A stretch of DNA of 41,366 nucleotides from Acetobacteraceae bacterium (GTDB lineage: Bacteria; Pseudomonadota; Alphaproteobacteria; Acetobacterales; Acetobacteraceae): NCBI GenBank assembly GCA_947474705.1, contig CANJJS010000042.1:1-41366 (forward strand), given 5' to 3'. This document shows positions 1 to 8,112 of this stretch, in pieces (position 1 is the stretch's first letter; each line of letters opens with the position of its first letter). The translations under genes and the position numbers were made by a program. A model generated the notes under the pieces. The model had not been told where the DNA came from. It was given only the letters and a program-made list of their open reading frames with translations, and did not search any database.

Positions 1-155
1 GTTGTCGAGGGAGGGCCTAACTGGGACCTTGAAACAGCCTCGCATGGCCCTCCCTCGACAACCCACCACCCCGGGGTTCCAAGGGCGAGCCCCTGGCGGG
101 TTCGAAGGGCGGAGCCCTCGCCGGGTTTGGGGCAGAGCCCCAACGTTTCCACAAG
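1..155. mobile_element. Dispersed hairpin element, copy A (left end outside window)
   Basis: Arms 1-17 and 46-62 are perfect reverse complements around a 28-nt loop (18-45). The right flank, about 63-155, is a run of short GC-rich palindromes closely matching the right flanks of the copies at 24284-24588 and 32419-32673. The left half lies outside the window, so no terminal repeat or target duplication can be tested. Frames open through it are by-products of the repeat. It ends about 65 bp before the MBL-fold gene and may affect that gene's expression. Treating it as a mobile element rests on comparison with the other copies. Confidence 0.7.
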
Positions 156-220
156 CACCCACGATTGCCGATGCCCGCCGTCCCGTGTCAGCGTATCGCG
201 GAACGATGGGGAGCACGGCC

Positions 221-1075
221 ATGAGTGTGTGGAAAATTGGGGATGTGACGATTACGAAGGTGATTGAGTTGGAGGCGACGGGAGGCAGCCGGTTTTTACT
301 GCCTCAGGCGACGCCGGAAGCGATTAAGCCGATTGCCTGGTTGCGGCCGCATTTCGCGGACGAGAACGGACGGTTGCGGATGAGCATTCACACGTTTCTG
401 ATTCAGACGCCGACTCATCGGGTGGTTGTCGACACGTGTTTGGGCAACGACAAGGAGCATCGAAAGATTCCGCATTGGAACAATATGCAAACGAGGTTTT
501 TGGACGATATCGCGGAGCAGGGATTCCCGCGGGAGTCGATTGACACGGTGCTGTGCACGCATCTTCACGTCGATCATGTCGGCTGGAACACGATGAAAGT
601 CGATGGGAAGTGGGTGCCGACTTTTCCCAACGCGGAATATTTGTTCGGGCGGGTGGAGCACGAACACTGGAGCACGACGGTGGGGCGCGAGGACATGCCG
701 TATATCATGGCGGATTCCGTGACGCCGGTGGTGGAGGCGGGCCTGGCGAAACTCGTGGACTACGATCATAAAATCGGCGCGGAAATCAGCCTTTTGCCAA
801 CGATTGGGCATACGCCGGGCCATGTCAGCGTGATGATCGAGTCGCGCGGGGAGAAGGCGATGATCACGGGCGATTTCATGCATCATCCCTGTCAGATCGC
901 GCACCCGGAGTGGGATACCAACGCCGACAGCGACCGGGAGCAGGGCATTCGCACGCGGCGCATCATGTTCGAACAGCTTGCGGGGTCGCCGGTTCTGGTC
1001 ATTGGCACGCATTTCGCGGGGGCGACGGCGGGCCGGATCGTGCGCGACGGCGAGACGTACCGGCTGGACGTGTGA
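221..1075 (+). CDS. MBL-fold metallo-hydrolase (lactonase-like)
   Basis: This is a 284-residue metallo-beta-lactamase-fold hydrolase. The zinc motif HxHxDH is seen as THLHVDH (H114, H116, D118, H119). Further ligands are H197 or H201 in IGHTPGH, D218 in ITGDF and H264 in GTHF. The family includes N-acyl homoserine lactonases and other esterases; the substrate cannot be read from sequence. The ATG at 221 is chosen because the frame upstream runs into repeat copy A, and homologous-looking sequence begins at MSVWKIGD. No signal peptide is evident, so it is probably cytoplasmic. A flavin monooxygenase gene follows after 34 bp on the same strand, suggesting co-transcription. Confidence 0.88.
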   Translation: MSVWKIGDVTITKVIELEATGGSRFLLPQATPEAIKPIAWLRPHFADENGRLRMSIHTFLIQTPTHRVVVDTCLGNDKEHRKIPHWNNMQTRFLDDIAEQGFPRESIDTVLCTHLHVDHVGWNTMKVDGKWVPTFPNAEYLFGRVEHEHWSTTVGREDMPYIMADSVTPVVEAGLAKLVDYDHKIGAEISLLPTIGHTPGHVSVMIESRGEKAMITGDFMHHPCQIAHPEWDTNADSDREQGIRTRRIMFEQLAGSPVLVIGTHFAGATAGRIVRDGETYRLDV

Positions 1076-1109
1076 TAGACAGGTCCCAACATTCGAAAGG
1101 AACGTTCCC

Positions 1110-2267
1110 ATGAGCTACCTGCGCAGCGGCATTTTTCTCGCGCCGTTTCACGCTCTTGGCGAAAACCCCACGCTCGCGCTGGAACGCGACATGGAGCTTT
1201 TGCAACACCTCGACCGGCTGAATTACAACGAGGCCTGGATTGGCGAACATCATTCCGGCGGCTTCGAGATCATTGGGTCGCCGGAAGTGTTCATCGCGGC
1301 GGCGGCGGAGCGGACGAAGCATATCAAACTCGGAACCGGGGTGGTGTCGTTGCCCTATCATAATCCGTTCATTCTGGCGGATCGGGCGGTGCAGCTCGAT
1401 CACATGACGCGGGGCCGGGCTATGCTGGGGGTTGGGCCGGGCGCGCTGGTGCACGACGCGAAGAAGATCGGCATCAAACCGGAAAACCAGCGGCGGATGA
1501 TGAACGAGTCGCTCGATGTCATCGTGAAACTGTTGAAAGGCGAGACGGTCACCGAGAAGACCGACTGGTACAATCTGGAAGACGCCCGCCTGCAACTTCC
1601 CAGCTACACGCAGCCGGTGATGGAAATGGCCGTGGCGGCGGCACGCTCGCCCGCGGGCGCGCTGGCGGCGGGCCGGCACGGGATCGGCATGCTGTCGATC
1701 GGCGGCACCAGCCACGAGGCGATGACGCATCACGTCGAAAACTGGAATTTCTACAGCGAGCAGGCGCGGTTGCATCACCATCAGCCGCACCGGAAAAACT
1801 GGCGTCTGGTGACGTTGTTCCACATCGCCGAAACCCGCGAAAAAGCGCGCGAGAACGTCCGGCACGGATTGGACCATTTCTGCGATTATTTCCGCGATGT
1901 CGCCACTTTCCCGATCGTGCCGGGCGATATCGAGGACCGGTTCAAATTCCTCACCGAAAGCGGCGCCGCCTGCATCGGCACGCCGGACGACGCCATCGCC
2001 CATATCGATCGCTTGTTGAAGGGGTCCGGCGGTTTCGGCGCCATCCTCGAACTCGCCCATAACTGGGCCGATTGGGCGCCGACACAGCGCCATTACGAGC
2101 TGATGGCCCGCTACGTCCACCCGCATTTCCAGGGGTCTCGGGAATGGCGCGAGGAAAGCTACGCCTATGCCCGCGACCATCACGACCAGTTCGTGGGGCA
2201 GTCGGCGGCGGCGGTGCAGGCGGAGATCGACCGGGTAGCGGCGTTGCGCAAAAAAGCCGGCGAATAA
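1110..2267 (+). CDS. LLM-class flavin-dependent oxidoreductase (limonene monooxygenase-like)
   Basis: A 385-residue bacterial luciferase-like (LLM) TIM-barrel monooxygenase, expected to use reduced FMN (or F420) and oxygen. Family features seen are the N-terminal GIFLAPFH strand, the EAWIGEHH segment, the KLGTGVVSLPYHNPF strand-loop, the DHMTRGRAMLGVGPG segment and a C-terminal GTPDDAIAHI stretch. Overall it resembles limonene 1,2-monooxygenase-type members, but the substrate is inferred. The ATG at 1110 has a GAAAGG ribosome-binding site at 1095-1100; upstream in-frame sequence overlaps the MBL gene in another frame and is not coding. It is probably co-transcribed with the MBL-fold gene, which could hydrolyse an ester or lactone product. 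Confidence 0.85.
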   Translation: MSYLRSGIFLAPFHALGENPTLALERDMELLQHLDRLNYNEAWIGEHHSGGFEIIGSPEVFIAAAAERTKHIKLGTGVVSLPYHNPFILADRAVQLDHMTRGRAMLGVGPGALVHDAKKIGIKPENQRRMMNESLDVIVKLLKGETVTEKTDWYNLEDARLQLPSYTQPVMEMAVAAARSPAGALAAGRHGIGMLSIGGTSHEAMTHHVENWNFYSEQARLHHHQPHRKNWRLVTLFHIAETREKARENVRHGLDHFCDYFRDVATFPIVPGDIEDRFKFLTESGAACIGTPDDAIAHIDRLLKGSGGFGAILELAHNWADWAPTQRHYELMARYVHPHFQGSREWREESYAYARDHHDQFVGQSAAAVQAEIDRVAALRKKAGE

Positions 2268-2280
2268 GCCGAACCTGACG

Positions 2281-2304
2281 GAGGGGCCGGCGAGCCGGTC
2301 CCTC
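2281..2304. terminator. Hairpin between convergent genes
   Basis: A 10-bp stem (one G-U pair) pairs 2281-2290 with 2295-2304 around a tetraloop. It lies between the convergent stops of the flavin monooxygenase (2267) and ridA-like (2314) genes. There is no U-tract, so Rho-independent function is uncertain. Confidence 0.5.
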
Positions 2305-2313
2305 CTGCTCAGA

Positions 2314-2703
2314 TTAACCGCCGATGACGGCGGTAAACGCACATTGGATTTGCGCCGGACTGTTCGCGGGCAGCGCCTGCGTATGCCGCGCGGGCCGGGC
2401 GTCCGGGTCCGGGAACATTTTTTCCCACTCGCCATTCAGCGCGGCGCGACCGGCGGCCTGATCCTTGGCCCAGAACTCGATTTTCAGGAAATCGTCCGGC
2501 GTCCCACCGGCCGCGGCGATCGCGGCGGCGAGGTGCTGAAACAGGCATTTCACCTGATCTTCCAGCGAGTCCGGCATTTTTCCGGTCGCCGGATCGCGCG
2601 GGCCGATGACGCTCGACATCACCATGTTCCCGATCCGGCTGGCGTTCGGGATCGGGTTGGAATGACTGAAGCCCGGCCAGTTGATGCTTTGACGCTTGGC
2701 CAT
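2314..2703 (-). CDS. RidA/YjgF/YER057c family protein
   Basis: A 129-residue single-domain protein of the Rid family, whose archetype RidA hydrolyses reactive enamine/imine intermediates. Seen are the N-terminal NPIPNASRIGNMVMSSVI strand region, the LEDQVKCLFQHLAAAIAAAGG helix and DDFLKIEFW. R106 in PARHTQAL appears to sit where the carboxylate-binding arginine of E. coli RidA lies. The C-terminus departs from the canonical RxxVEV form, so this is probably one of the Rid subgroups tied to a catabolic pathway rather than RidA itself. It starts 3 bp after the stop of the VOC gene, indicating a mmgE-VOC-rid operon. Confidence 0.82.
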   Translation of the reverse strand: MAKRQSINWPGFSHSNPIPNASRIGNMVMSSVIGPRDPATGKMPDSLEDQVKCLFQHLAAAIAAAGGTPDDFLKIEFWAKDQAAGRAALNGEWEKMFPDPDARPARHTQALPANSPAQIQCAFTAVIGG

Positions 2704-2706
2704 GGC

Positions 2707-3303
2707 TCAGACGGTCTCCTTGATTTGTCCCGCTGGGGCGCCGAACACGGGCGCGTTTTCAAGGTCGTCGACCAAAGCCTCCGGCCCCTCGGTCGGCAGG
2801 CTGGCGGCATAATTCAAGGCACCGTCGATATCGCCTTCCCAGACATCGCGCGGCAATTCGTACAGCAGTTCGACGCCGTAACCATTGGGGTCGTTGATGT
2901 ACAGGCTGTGAGTCATGCCGTGATCGACGCGGCGGTTGAACTTCACGCCGCGCTCTTGCAGGTAGGCGAGACGGGCCAGCCAGCCCTCGCGCGTCGGGAA
3001 GGTGATGGCGACGTGGTTGATCGCCACGGGCGTGCCGAACATGCTCCAGTCCTTCGGCGGCGCCGGCAAAGCGGGATTTTCGACCAGCGCGATGTCGTGG
3101 TGATTGTCCTTGCCCGCGTGATCGGCGCTGTAAAAGCGCATGTTCGGCGGGTTGGGCCGGTCCGGCCGGGCTTTCAACTGCCCCACCTGCTTCATGCCGA
3201 CGATCTCGGTCCAGAACACATGGGCTTCTTCCATGTTCCGGACGTTCAGCACGAGGTGATTGACGCCCGAGGGAACGCCGGGTTGGGTCGCGTGATCGGC
3301 CAT
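2707..3303 (-). CDS. VOC-family (glyoxalase/extradiol dioxygenase-like) protein
   Basis: A 198-residue vicinal-oxygen-chelate protein with two beta-alpha-beta-beta-beta modules. Module one begins VNHLVLNVRNMEEAHVFW and module two INHVAITFPTREGWL. Likely metal ligands are H16, H97 and E145 (in GYGVELLYE), with H68/H69 nearby. The C-terminal DPNGYGVELLYELP is typical of catechol 2,3-dioxygenase-like VOC proteins. Ring cleavage of an aromatic diol is possible, but isomerase or lyase activity cannot be excluded. It is the middle gene of a tight minus-strand operon, 42 bp after the MmgE/PrpD gene and 3 bp before the Rid gene. Confidence 0.85.
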   Translation of the reverse strand: MADHATQPGVPSGVNHLVLNVRNMEEAHVFWTEIVGMKQVGQLKARPDRPNPPNMRFYSADHAGKDNHHDIALVENPALPAPPKDWSMFGTPVAINHVAITFPTREGWLARLAYLQERGVKFNRRVDHGMTHSLYINDPNGYGVELLYELPRDVWEGDIDGALNYAASLPTEGPEALVDDLENAPVFGAPAGQIKETV

Positions 3304-3345
3304 TTCTTATCTCCTGTTTCGCGCTCTGGGCGCCAGTTTCCTTGG

Positions 3346-4743
3346 TTATTCGCCGGCCATGCGCGCGGCGTTCAGCGGCGTCGCGTGGTGAGTCAGACCG
3401 GATACGTCGGCGGAGGTGTGGATCGCCAGCACCGCCTCGGACAGCGCCGTGGCGCGTTCCGGACCGAGAATGGCGTTGGTCAGACCGAAGAACTTGGCTT
3501 TCAGTTCCCCTTCCGTGAGGAAGTTGCCGGGCTCGCCCTTGGGCACGATCACCGCTTGTTCGTACACGCGGTTCCCCGCTTTTATGGTCAGAATGCCAGA
3601 CATGTTGGTGGGGAATTCGTCTTCCATGGCCTGGTCGAACGCGCAGGTGACTTTGGGCAGCAGGCTCCGGATCGTGGGGTCGTTCAGCAATTGGTAGCTG
3701 TCCCAGCCCATGGCGCCGGTCGCCAACGCCGCCGAAATCACGAAGGGGCCGCTGAACTGGCCGTCGACCGTGTTGCGCGGGTCGGCCTTCTTCTCCGGCG
3801 GGTTGCCGATCAGGGTCATGCCGGATTTCGGCAGGCCGAGCCGGATCGAGTCGATATCGGCGGGTTTCAGATCGTTCGCCGCGCGCAACGCCAGCGCCGC
3901 GTCGATGCCCGCGTGGCCGTAACGGCAGGAGGGATACGGCTTCACGGCGGTGTTCATCAGTTCGAACACCGTCCCCAGATCCTGAACCGCGCGCTCCGGC
4001 GTCGGGTTCGGGGCATAGGCGCGCATGAAGCCGTGGCGGCCGTCGAGCGCATCGGTGGAACCCTTGAACCCTTCCCGCACCAGAACGGCGGACATCAGCC
4101 CGTTCACCGCGGCCCATCCAACCTGGGAGCGTTTGGTCCAGGCGCCATTGTGCAGGAATTGCAGAGTCCCGGACGTCTGCGACTGCACGGTGCCCATGGC
4201 GTTGGCGATGCCATCGGCGTCGAAGCCGAAGATCCGGCCCGCCGCGACCGCCGCGCCGAACGCGCCGCAGGTGGCCGTGGGGTGGAAGCCGCGGTCGTAA
4301 TGCGCGCCCGCGGGCAGGGCCAAGGCGATGCGGCAGGTGACCTCGTAACCCGCGATAATGCCGGCGAGGACATCGGCACCGGACGCGCCCACCATCTCGC
4401 CCGCCGCGATGGCGGCGGGAATGACCGGCGCGCCAGGATGCAGGGAGCCGGCGGCGTGGGTGTCGTCGAAGTCGAGCGAGTGCGCCAAAGCGCCATTCAG
4501 AAAGGCGGCGCCGGTGGGGGTGTAGCGGGCGGCATCGCCGAACACGCCGGCGTTGCCGTTGGCCATGCCCATGGCGCGGACGGCCGAGACGAAGGCGTTC
4601 GTGCTCTCCGCGTCGTGCCGGGCGCGAACGATGTTGCCGACGAGGTCGAGGACCAGGAAGCGCGCGCGGGTCACGATTTCCGGCGCGAGGTCTGAGATTT
4701 TCAGGTTGGCGCAGAATTCGGCGAGCTGGCTGGTCACGCCCAT
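3346..4743 (-). CDS. MmgE/PrpD family protein
   Basis: A 465-residue member of the MmgE/PrpD fold family (2-methylcitrate dehydratase, cis-aconitate decarboxylase, iminodisuccinate epimerase). Seen are the N-terminal all-helical domain with LVLDLVGNIVRARHD, the conserved ALAHSLDFDDTHAAGSLHPG segment near residues 80-100, the CGAFGAAVAAGRIFG helix, and KPYPSCRYGHAGIDAAL in the small domain. Secondary-catabolism paralogs of this family are common, so the substrate is open. The ATG at 4743 has GGAG about 11 nt upstream; a TTG at 4815 in frame is a less likely start. It is the first gene of the mmgE-VOC-rid operon, and hairpin element copy B sits 76 bp upstream in its promoter region. Confidence 0.87.
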   Translation of the reverse strand: MGVTSQLAEFCANLKISDLAPEIVTRARFLVLDLVGNIVRARHDAESTNAFVSAVRAMGMANGNAGVFGDAARYTPTGAAFLNGALAHSLDFDDTHAAGSLHPGAPVIPAAIAAGEMVGASGADVLAGIIAGYEVTCRIALALPAGAHYDRGFHPTATCGAFGAAVAAGRIFGFDADGIANAMGTVQSQTSGTLQFLHNGAWTKRSQVGWAAVNGLMSAVLVREGFKGSTDALDGRHGFMRAYAPNPTPERAVQDLGTVFELMNTAVKPYPSCRYGHAGIDAALALRAANDLKPADIDSIRLGLPKSGMTLIGNPPEKKADPRNTVDGQFSGPFVISAALATGAMGWDSYQLLNDPTIRSLLPKVTCAFDQAMEDEFPTNMSGILTIKAGNRVYEQAVIVPKGEPGNFLTEGELKAKFFGLTNAILGPERATALSEAVLAIHTSADVSGLTHHATPLNAARMAGE

Positions 4744-4809
4744 GACGGTCGATGCTCCGATGTTTGACGGCAGTGTGCCCGAAAAGTCCGGAACGTGGAA
4801 GCGCTCGGC

Positions 4810-5159
4810 GCGCAAATGGCAGGCAAATCGGGCGAAGCAAGAGAGTCCCAGGGCTCCGCCCCGGACCCCGTGGGGGGCGCTGCCCCCTCAACCCCCGCCA
4901 AGGCAGGGCCTTGGATGCCGTCTGTTTGGGGGAGATGAAGAAGGGGGCCTACACGGACATTGAAACCGTCTCGCATGGCCCCCTTCTTCATCTCCCCCAA
5001 TTAAATGGGTCCAGGCTTGCCCCTGCGAAGGCGGGGGGCCCCCGCCCTGGTGGGGTTCGAAGGGGCGACGCCCCTCGCGGGCGCGATCCGCTTCGCGGCT
5101 CTCGGGGGCGGAGCCCCAAGGCTTTCCTTCCTTCGCCCGATTGCCCTGGCGCAAATGGC
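4810..5159. repeat. 11-bp direct repeat flanking copy B (target-site duplication candidate)
   Basis: GCGCAAATGGC occurs at 4810-4820 and again at 5149-5159, immediately outside the element. The last base of the left copy is also the first base of the element's terminal repeat, so the strict duplication is 10 bp (4810-4819 and 5149-5158). An exact match abutting terminal inverted repeats on both sides is the expected footprint of transposition. Confidence 0.75.
4820..5148. mobile_element. MITE-like hairpin element, copy B (329 bp)
   Basis: The ends 4820-4837 and 5131-5148 form an 18-bp inverted repeat with 16 matches (CAGGCAAATCGGGCGAAG on the left). Inside lie short GC-rich palindromes, then a central hairpin with perfect 24-bp arms (4926-4949 and 4977-5000) and a 27-nt loop (4950-4976). 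No transposase or credible CDS is present, so it would be non-autonomous. It is nearly identical to copy C (18114-18421) outside the loop. It fills most of the 511-bp gap between the divergent mmgE/prpD and MetX-like genes. The rest of that gap, 5159-5254, shows no clear feature beyond a weak GGAG near 5240. Confidence 0.85.
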
Positions 5160-5254
5160 GGAGAGGGGGCCCGCCGCGCCTGGTATTCCCGGCGAAAGAC
5201 GAATACGCTGGTCCAGACGGGCGAGAACCCACGCAAGAACGGAGCAACCGGACG

Positions 5255-6322
5255 ATGAAATCGCTGTTATGGACGATGTGCGCGGCGATGCTCGCGACGA
5301 CCGCGGCCGGGACGGGGCCGGCGAAGGCGGAGACCGAAGCGGTGTTCGACGCGGGCAAATTCGCCTTCGAGAATGGCGGCGAAATTCCGAACATGAAGGT
5401 GGGTTACGTCACCTGGGGCACGCTGAACGCGGCGAAGAGCAACGCGATCCTGCTGGTGCCGGGAACGAGCGGGACGCGGCATTCGTACGATCGGCATATC
5501 GGTCCCGGCAAGACCTTCGATACGGACAAGTATTTCGTGATTGGGGCCGATCCGATCGGCGGCGGTACCTCGTCCTCGCCGAAGGATGGGCTGGGAGTGG
5601 CGTTTCCCCGCTATACCATTCGCGACATGGTGCGGGCGCAGCACCGGCTGGTGACACAGGGACTGGGGATTTCGAAGCTGTTCGCGGTCGGCGGCAGCTC
5701 CATGGGATCGTTTCAGACGGTGGAATGGGGGATCGCGTTTCCGGACGCGATGCGCGGGCTGATCATGCTGGTGCCGGCGGCGCGGAGCGACAATCATTTC
5801 GCCGCCGTGGTGGATGCGTTCGAGGCGACGATCACGCTCGATCCCGCGTATATGGGCGGGGCGTACAAGACGAACCCGGTGGAAGGGATCAAACGCGCCG
5901 CGCTGATTTATTTCCCTTGGCAGACCAGCGACGAGTTTCTGATCGGGTTGGACGCGGCGGCCTATGAAGCGGCGAAAAAGGCGACGGGGGAACGTTGGGT
6001 CAAGGAATGGGACGCGACGTCGATGCTGTGGCGGTATTACGCCAGCCGCGGGCACGATGCCTCGAAGCCGTTTGGCGGGGACATGATGAAGGCGTTGGCG
6101 CGGATCGTGGCGCCGGTGTTGTTGTTGCCGAGCATGACGGATCGGACAATCCCGGGATATTTGACGCGGGAGTTGTATCGGGGTCTTCGCGGACAGGTGG
6201 AATATGCCGAAATTCCGTCGATCAAGGGGCATTCCGCCGCCGGGGCCGGTCCGGGGACCGCGGAGTATGGGTTCGTCAGTGAGAAGATAAGGGCGTTTTT
6301 GGCGGGGTTGGGGGCGCCGTGA
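5255..6322 (+). CDS. Secreted alpha/beta-hydrolase, MetX-like
   Basis: A 355-residue alpha/beta-hydrolase resembling the homoserine O-acetyltransferase (MetX) branch. A signal peptide (MKSLLWTMCAAMLATTAAG) with a probable cut after AKA at residue 25 implies export, which is atypical of true MetX. The nucleophile elbow is GGSSMG with S149. VGYVTWGTLN, the oxyanion region LLVPGTSGTRH, and the GADPIGGGTSSSP loop are MetX-like. A late acid (MTDRTIP) and histidine (KGHSAAG) complete the triad. Export argues for an esterase or acyl hydrolase role rather than methionine synthesis. It is transcribed away from the mmgE operon across copy B. Confidence 0.85.
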   Translation: MKSLLWTMCAAMLATTAAGTGPAKAETEAVFDAGKFAFENGGEIPNMKVGYVTWGTLNAAKSNAILLVPGTSGTRHSYDRHIGPGKTFDTDKYFVIGADPIGGGTSSSPKDGLGVAFPRYTIRDMVRAQHRLVTQGLGISKLFAVGGSSMGSFQTVEWGIAFPDAMRGLIMLVPAARSDNHFAAVVDAFEATITLDPAYMGGAYKTNPVEGIKRAALIYFPWQTSDEFLIGLDAAAYEAAKKATGERWVKEWDATSMLWRYYASRGHDASKPFGGDMMKALARIVAPVLLLPSMTDRTIPGYLTRELYRGLRGQVEYAEIPSIKGHSAAGAGPGTAEYGFVSEKIRAFLAGLGAP

Positions 6323-6425
6323 GTTCCCGCCGATTGTTAGCGGACGAAGTACACGCCGGCCGGGCTGGTGGACAACACACCGCCGGCGCGTGAAGACTGG
6401 CGCGACCGAAGACGAGGAGGGCGGG

Positions 6426-6821
6426 GTGAAGGTTATCGAAGGCGGATGCCTCTGCGGGGCTTCGCGATACGTGGCGCGCGGAGAACCGATCAACGTACGC
6501 GTTTGCCATTGCAGGGTGTGTCAGCGGGCGCTTGGCGCGGCGTTCAATGCCCGGGTGCTGATGCCTCTGAGTGGGGTTACGATGACCGGCCCGCTGGGGC
6601 GGCGCAATTCCTCGCCCGTTCTGGTCCGCGGTTTTTGCGCGGTTTGCGGGACGTCGTTGTTCACGGAACGGGCGGGCGCGGGTGTCATCGGGCTGACGTG
6701 CGGAAGCCTGGATTTGCCGGAAGATTGCCAGCCCACCGAGCATATCTGGACGTCGAGCAAGCAGGCATGGCTGACGATTGACGATGGGTTGCCACAGTAT
6801 CCCGAGGGCGCGCCCGCCTGA
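6426..6821 (+). CDS. GFA-domain (CENP-V/GFA) zinc-binding protein
   Basis: A 131-residue protein of the GFA family (fold of glutathione-dependent formaldehyde-activating enzyme). The zinc-binding cysteines are clear: C8 and C10 in GGCLCG, C27/C29/C32 in CHCRVC, and C71/C74 in CAVCG. The LTCGSLDLPEDCQPTEHIW segment is typical. Most members have no proven formaldehyde activity, so the substrate is unassigned. GTG at 6426 is preferred over the in-frame ATG at 6390 because a strong GAGGAGG (6414-6420) sits 5 nt ahead of it. The 60 bp to the convergent tartrate dehydrogenase-like gene hold no clear terminator. Confidence 0.87.
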   Translation: MKVIEGGCLCGASRYVARGEPINVRVCHCRVCQRALGAAFNARVLMPLSGVTMTGPLGRRNSSPVLVRGFCAVCGTSLFTERAGAGVIGLTCGSLDLPEDCQPTEHIWTSSKQAWLTIDDGLPQYPEGAPA

Positions 6822-6881
6822 GGCATCGCGGCCGTTTCAGGGCCGTTCAGGATCGGCGCGCCTCGGTTCCAGGGGGCGCCG

Positions 6882-8045
6882 TTACCCCGGCTTCACCGCC
6901 GCGGGCGGAATCGACAGCGGTTGAAAACGCTTGATGCCCGGCGTCGCCGACGAACTTCCGGCCTCCGTGGGACGGTTCATGCCTCGGACGGCATCGACCA
7001 CGGCGGCGGTCACTTCCTTGGTTGTCGCTTTCCCGCCCAGATCCGGCGACAGGATGCCGGCGCCGCAGACCTGCTCGACGGCGGCCATCAGAAGGTCGGC
7101 GGCGGGTTTTTCGCCGAGATATTCCAGCATCATCGCGGCGGTCCAGAAGCTCGCGACGGGGTTGGCGATGCCTTTGCCGGCGATGTCGAAGGCGGAGCCG
7201 TGGATGGGTTCGAACATGGAGGGATTGCGGCCCTCCGGGTCGAGGTTTCCGGTGGGGGCGATGCCAAGGGAGCCGGCGAGGGCGGCGGCGAGGTCGGAGA
7301 GAATATCGGCGTGGAGGTTGGTGGCGACCACGGTGTCGATCGATTGCGGACGCAGGACCATTCGCATGGTCATGGCGTCCACGAGTTCTTTGTCCCAGGT
7401 CACGTCTTTGTAGTCGTGGGAGACCAGCGCCGCGATTTCGTCCCAAAACACCATACCATGCCGTTGCGCGTTCGATTTGGTCACGACGGTGAGATGTTTG
7501 CGCGGACGGGACCGGGCGATCTCGAACGCCACGCGCATGATGCGTTCCACGCCGCGGCGGGTGAAAATGGAGACTTCCGTGGCGACTTCCTCTGGCATGC
7601 CGCGATGGGTGCGCCCGCCCTGCCCCGCGTATTCGCCTTCGGAGTTTTCGCGCACGATCACCCAGTCCAGGTCGCCGGTGCTAACGTTGCGTAGGGGCGA
7701 GGTGACGCCGGGCAGGATTCGGGTAGGACGGACGTTGGCGAACTGGTCCATGCCCTGGCAAATCTGCAGCCGCAGGCCCCACAGCGACACGTGATCCGGG
7801 ATGTTCGGATCGCCCACGGCGCCGAAATAGATCGCGTCCGCCGTGCGCAGCCAGGCCATGCCGTCGGCGGGCATGAACTCGCCGTGTTTGCGGTACCAAT
7901 CGGAGCCCCAGTCGTAATGGTCGATCGCCAGTTCGAAGGTGCCGAGTTTGGCGGCGACGGCGTCGAGCACTTCGAGGCCGGCCGAGATGACCTCGGGGCC
8001 GATGCCGTCGGCGGGGATGGAGGCGATACGGTATTTTTTCGGCAT
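6882..8045 (-). CDS. ttuC: Tartrate dehydrogenase/decarboxylase-like (isocitrate/isopropylmalate dehydrogenase family)
   Basis: A 387-residue NAD-dependent beta-decarboxylating dehydrogenase. Seen are the N-terminal IPADGIGPEV motif, YDWGSDWYRKHGEFMP (typical of the tartrate dehydrogenase branch rather than LeuB), VRENSEGEYAGQGG, the catalytic-lysine region TKSNAQRHGMVFW, the metal-binding DILSDLAAAL and the NAD-binding EPIHGSAFDIAGKGIANP. Tartrate dehydrogenases oxidise or decarboxylate tartrate, malate and related hydroxy acids. The last about 30 residues are an extra Pro/Ser-rich tail. The start ATG at 8045 directly precedes the conserved KKYRIASIPADGIGPE. It stands alone on the minus strand, convergent with the GFA gene. 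Confidence 0.88.
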   Translation of the reverse strand: MPKKYRIASIPADGIGPEVISAGLEVLDAVAAKLGTFELAIDHYDWGSDWYRKHGEFMPADGMAWLRTADAIYFGAVGDPNIPDHVSLWGLRLQICQGMDQFANVRPTRILPGVTSPLRNVSTGDLDWVIVRENSEGEYAGQGGRTHRGMPEEVATEVSIFTRRGVERIMRVAFEIARSRPRKHLTVVTKSNAQRHGMVFWDEIAALVSHDYKDVTWDKELVDAMTMRMVLRPQSIDTVVATNLHADILSDLAAALAGSLGIAPTGNLDPEGRNPSMFEPIHGSAFDIAGKGIANPVASFWTAAMMLEYLGEKPAADLLMAAVEQVCGAGILSPDLGGKATTKEVTAAVVDAVRGMNRPTEAGSSSATPGIKRFQPLSIPPAAVKPG

Positions 8046-8112
8046 GGGGCGGATTCCTGGTCAGCGCGAGCCCAGGACATACACCATCGATGGGATGGGG
8101 GAAAACGGCGGC

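Noticed and set aside
1-220. N-terminal extension of the MBL-fold frame, and similar peptides (TPGFQGRAPGG-type) at 24246-24551 and 32536-32673
   Set aside because: These are translations of the hairpin elements. The same peptide recurs because the DNA repeat recurs, and there are no ribosome-binding sites or family matches.
4820-5148. Hairpin elements as CRISPR arrays or as ordinary rho-independent terminators
   Set aside because: There are no regularly spaced repeats with unique spacers. Copies lie between divergent, convergent and co-directional genes alike, far larger than terminators and without U-tracts.
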